Origin: Gammaproteobacteria bacterium
GTDB taxonomy: Bacteria > Pseudomonadota > Gammaproteobacteria > Pseudomonadales > Pseudohongiellaceae
Assembly: GCA_009692305.1 (NCBI GenBank)
Contig: SHZK01000007.1
Span: forward strand, 50,162 to 114,161
Reading direction: 5' to 3'
DNA length: 64,000 bases
Shown here: piece by piece, positions 61,128-64,000 of the stretch
How positions within the stretch are numbered: position 1 is the stretch's first letter
Layout of the letters: each line of letters starts with the position of its first letter
Position numbers and translations under genes: made by a program
The notes under the pieces: generated by a model
The model's database searches: none
What the model was told of the DNA's origin: nothing
The model's input: the letters and a program-made list of their open reading frames with translations, nothing else

Positions 61128-61982
61128 ATGAGTAATGAAGATACTGATCAGTCGACAGACAGCATCCTGCCAATTGATGAGCACGAGGAATTCATCGACG
61201 AAGGAGGCAAGCAAATACGCCGCAGAGGCATTTATTTGCTGCCGAACCTGCTCACCCTGGGTGCGCTGTTCTCCGGGTTCTATGCGGTCATAGCTGGTAT
61301 GTCCGGCAACTTTAATGAGGCTGGCTGGGCGATATTTATAGCAGCAGTCTTCGATGGACTCGATGGCAGGATTGCGCGACTTACCAATACCCAGAGCGCT
61401 TTCGGTGCCCAGTTTGACAGCCTGTCGGATATGGTGTCATTCGGCATGGCGCCGGCTCTTATTATGTTCAACTGGGCACTCGAGCCCTTGGGGCGTATCG
61501 GCTGGGCGGCTAGCTTCATCTATATGTCATGCGCCGCCTTGCGTCTGGCCCGCTTTAATGTGCAGCTTGGTACAGTCGACAAGCGCTTCTTCGTGGGCTT
61601 GCAGAGTCCGATGGCAGCTGGGGTGGTCACGTTCGTGCCCTGGGTAGCGTACAAGTACAATCTTGAGGTGACGCCACTGCTGGCGTATCTGGCGACGGTA
61701 CTCACGGTGTTTATCGGTCTGCTTATGATATCCAACTATAAGTACTTCAGTTTCAAAGAGTTACATTTCAAAGGCACCGTGCCTTATATGGTATTTATTT
61801 TCACGGTAGTATTGCTTGTCGTCATCGCGCAGAACCCGCACGAAGTTTTGCTCACCTTGTGCATAATCTATGCCTTGTCCGGTCCAGCTATTGGCTTGTA
61901 TAGGAAGCAGGGCAAGTTCAAGTTGCCAATGGCTGAATTGAACAAGGATAAGCTGACGGATCCCGCGGACAAAACTGAATAG
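61128..61982 (+). CDS. pssA: CDP-diacylglycerol--serine O-phosphatidyltransferase
   Basis: CDP-alcohol phosphatidyltransferase motif FDGLDGRIARLTNTQSAFGAQFDSLSDMVSFGMAPA. Confidence 0.95.
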   Translation: MSNEDTDQSTDSILPIDEHEEFIDEGGKQIRRRGIYLLPNLLTLGALFSGFYAVIAGMSGNFNEAGWAIFIAAVFDGLDGRIARLTNTQSAFGAQFDSLSDMVSFGMAPALIMFNWALEPLGRIGWAASFIYMSCAALRLARFNVQLGTVDKRFFVGLQSPMAAGVVTFVPWVAYKYNLEVTPLLAYLATVLTVFIGLLMISNYKYFSFKELHFKGTVPYMVFIFTVVLLVVIAQNPHEVLLTLCIIYALSGPAIGLYRKQGKFKLPMAELNKDKLTDPADKTE

Positions 61983-62095
61983 CAATACCAGCGCAAGGAT
62001 AATATCAGGACATTGCGTGCAATTTATTGTTTGGTAAACCTGTCCTGTATGTTATGAAATTTTGATACCCAACTTATTTATGCAGGTGCATCCTC

Positions 62096-63139
62096 ATGCT
62101 TATCAAGAAACCGTCAGACATTAAATCTTCTGAGATTACACCGGAGAGTGTTTTTAGAAATCGACGCGAATTCATGGTAGATGGTGCCAAAGCATTGCTG
62201 GGAGCGGGCGTTGCTTCGGCATTTCCTGGCATGGCGTATGCCCAGAACGGTGACTTATTAAAAGCCAGAGCGCCTGCAGGCCTTAGTCGGTCTGCGCCAG
62301 CCGCGTGGTGGCAAGACAAGTTCTCGAACATTAAACCCGCACCTGACGCAGAGCCCTTCTACACTGCAGAATCTCTAACACCCTACACAGATGTAACTCA
62401 GTATAATAATTTCTATGAATTCGGTATGGACAAGGGTGATCCTTCGGCGAATTCATCTGAGTTTAAAGCGGATCCATGGTCTGTAGAAATAACCGGGGCA
62501 GTAGCTAAACCAGGAAAATATAATCTTGAAGATATTCTGAAGCCCCATGCGCTGGAAGAACGCATTTATCGACTGCGCTGCGTTGAAGCCTGGTCCATGG
62601 TCATTCCCTGGATTGGCTTTCCGCTGGCGGATTTGATCAAGCGGTTCGAGCCGACTGCCAATGCGAAGTTTGTGGAATTTGAAACACTCGTTGATCCAGA
62701 AACAATGCCAGGCATTGCCTCGCGGTTTGCGATTGTGAGCTGGCCCTATCGTGAAGGTTTGCGCATGGACGAGGCGATGAACCCGCTGACGCTGATGGCG
62801 GTGGGTGTCTATGGTAATTATTTGCCGCCGCAAAATGGCGCGCCTATGCGCTTGATTGTGCCCTGGAAATACGGATTCAAGAGCATTAAGTCGATAGTGA
62901 AGATCAATTTCAGGGAAACCCAACCGCCCACCACCTGGAATGATTTGCAGGCGAATGAATATGGTTTCTACGCCAATGTGAATCCTGCGGTGCATCACCC
63001 ACGGTGGCGTCAGGATATGGAGCGACGACTTCCGCAAACTTTGTTTAGTCGCCAATATATAGAGACGCGGCTATTTAACGGTTATGCGGATCAGGTTGCT
63101 TCCTTGTATCAGGGCATGGATCTGGCGCGCTATTATTAA
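62096..63139 (+). CDS. msrP: Protein-methionine-sulfoxide reductase catalytic subunit MsrP (Tat substrate, molybdopterin)
   Basis: Tat leader [52 protein letters not shown]. Confidence 0.96.
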   Translation: MLIKKPSDIKSSEITPESVFRNRREFMVDGAKALLGAGVASAFPGMAYAQNGDLLKARAPAGLSRSAPAAWWQDKFSNIKPAPDAEPFYTAESLTPYTDVTQYNNFYEFGMDKGDPSANSSEFKADPWSVEITGAVAKPGKYNLEDILKPHALEERIYRLRCVEAWSMVIPWIGFPLADLIKRFEPTANAKFVEFETLVDPETMPGIASRFAIVSWPYREGLRMDEAMNPLTLMAVGVYGNYLPPQNGAPMRLIVPWKYGFKSIKSIVKINFRETQPPTTWNDLQANEYGFYANVNPAVHHPRWRQDMERRLPQTLFSRQYIETRLFNGYADQVASLYQGMDLARYY

Positions 63140-63172
63140 ATTCACCTGTTTGATTCCTGGTTGTACGCATCA

Positions 63173-63763
63173 ATGCGAAAACTGATCAAGCCGCTGGTCT
63201 TTGTGGTGGCGTTGGTGCCGCTGGTTCTGGTTCTGGTGAAAGTTCTGCAAAATGATCTCGGGCCAGATCCGGCACAGGAGCTGGCGAAGATCACCGGCGA
63301 GTGGTCAATTCGTTTTCTGCTCATCGCCCTCGCACTGACCCCGTTGCGTTTGTTATTTAATCAAGTTGAGTTTGTTCGCCATCGACGCATGCTTGGTCTG
63401 TTTGCGTTGTTTTACGCAACTGTGCATTTCCTGGTATGGATGACGTTTCTGCTGGAATTTCGCTGGGGGGCGATTTACGAAGAGTTGTTGGAGCGGCCGT
63501 TCATCACAGTTGGTTTTAGTGCCTATATGATTCTTGTTGTGCTCGGTATCACCTCTCCGAAAATCATGGTGAGAAAGCTGGGGCGCAATTGGAAACGATT
63601 ACACCGGCTGGTATATGTCGCCAGCATTCTTGCGGTTATTCATCTGCTATGGATATTGCGTACGGATGTAGGTGAAGCGGTTTTATATGGTGGATTGGTG
63701 GCACTATTGCTCGGCTATCGTGCATTGCATAAATTTCGAATCTCAAACTCGATGCGTGCTTGA
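63173..63763 (+). CDS. msrQ: Heme-binding membrane subunit MsrQ
   Basis: ITGEWSIRFLLIALALTPLRLLF...RRMLGLFALFYATVHFLVWMTF; follows msrP. Confidence 0.95.
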   Translation: MRKLIKPLVFVVALVPLVLVLVKVLQNDLGPDPAQELAKITGEWSIRFLLIALALTPLRLLFNQVEFVRHRRMLGLFALFYATVHFLVWMTFLLEFRWGAIYEELLERPFITVGFSAYMILVVLGITSPKIMVRKLGRNWKRLHRLVYVASILAVIHLLWILRTDVGEAVLYGGLVALLLGYRALHKFRISNSMRA

Positions 63764-63831
63764 TTGGAATAAAGCCAGATCAACCGGATTTATTTCCCTG
63801 TGAATTAATCGCATTTATCATTCAGTTTCTC

Positions 63832-63859
63832 TTGTCAGATAACTCGTAGCGCGTATAAT
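63832..63859 (+). promoter_or_regulatory. Strong sigma-70 promoter, probable rrn promoter (TTGTCA - 16 nt - TATAAT), GC-rich discriminator
   Basis: Read directly; followed by CGCCCCC and a boxA-like sequence. Confidence 0.75.
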
Positions 63860-63894
63860 ACGCCCCCTCTGTGTCATCAGACACGGGGTTTACA

Positions 63895-63905
63895 TGCTCT
63901 TTAAA
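63895..63905 (+). promoter_or_regulatory. boxA-like antitermination element (TGCTCTTTAAA) in an rRNA leader
   Basis: Resembles boxA TGCTCTTTAACA; start of a leader that runs off the window end. Confidence 0.7.
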
Positions 63906-64000
63906 AATGTGGATTAAGTAATAGAGGTGGGTGCTTGCCTTGATGGGACTGTATCAATTACAGGTCTGTATCAGGCGCCATAAAGGTGTCCTGAACAGGC

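Overview
The window is about 64 kb of gene-dense chromosome from a gammaproteobacterium (inferred from gene content and order). Most of it is housekeeping genes in conserved blocks: nadD-rsfS-rlmH-mrdA-rodA-rlpA-dacA-ybeD-lipB-lipA; holA-lptE-leuS; corC-ybeY-phoH-miaB; bamD/rluD-pgeF-clpB; ilvI-ilvH with ilvC convergent; pssA; msrPQ. It ends in the promoter/leader region of what looks like an rrn operon (16S itself lies outside). I saw no CRISPR array, prophage, complete transposon or tRNA. The least ordinary items are: (1) a compact four-gene operon, TlpA-like thioredoxin / DUF4266-type mini-lipoprotein ending GGGCGCN / DUF3570-type beta-barrel / ApbE flavin transferase, function unclear; (2) an ECF-type sigma-factor gene frameshifted by a perfect 10-bp tandem duplication, which is a possible switch; (3) a 7TM-DISM-type histidine kinase with two in-frame TAG codons and Arg in place of the phospho-accepting His; (4) an S9 peptidase homologue lacking both catalytic Ser and His; (5) gene remnants (NSS transporter, pilS) and a cytochrome c gene with an in-frame TAA; (6) a palindromic GGGGTCAGAG repeat between convergent ilvH and ilvC; (7) stacked regulatory signals (FNR/Anr box, sigma-32-like promoter, hairpin) upstream of clpB. 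All family assignments come from reading the translations; no searches were run.
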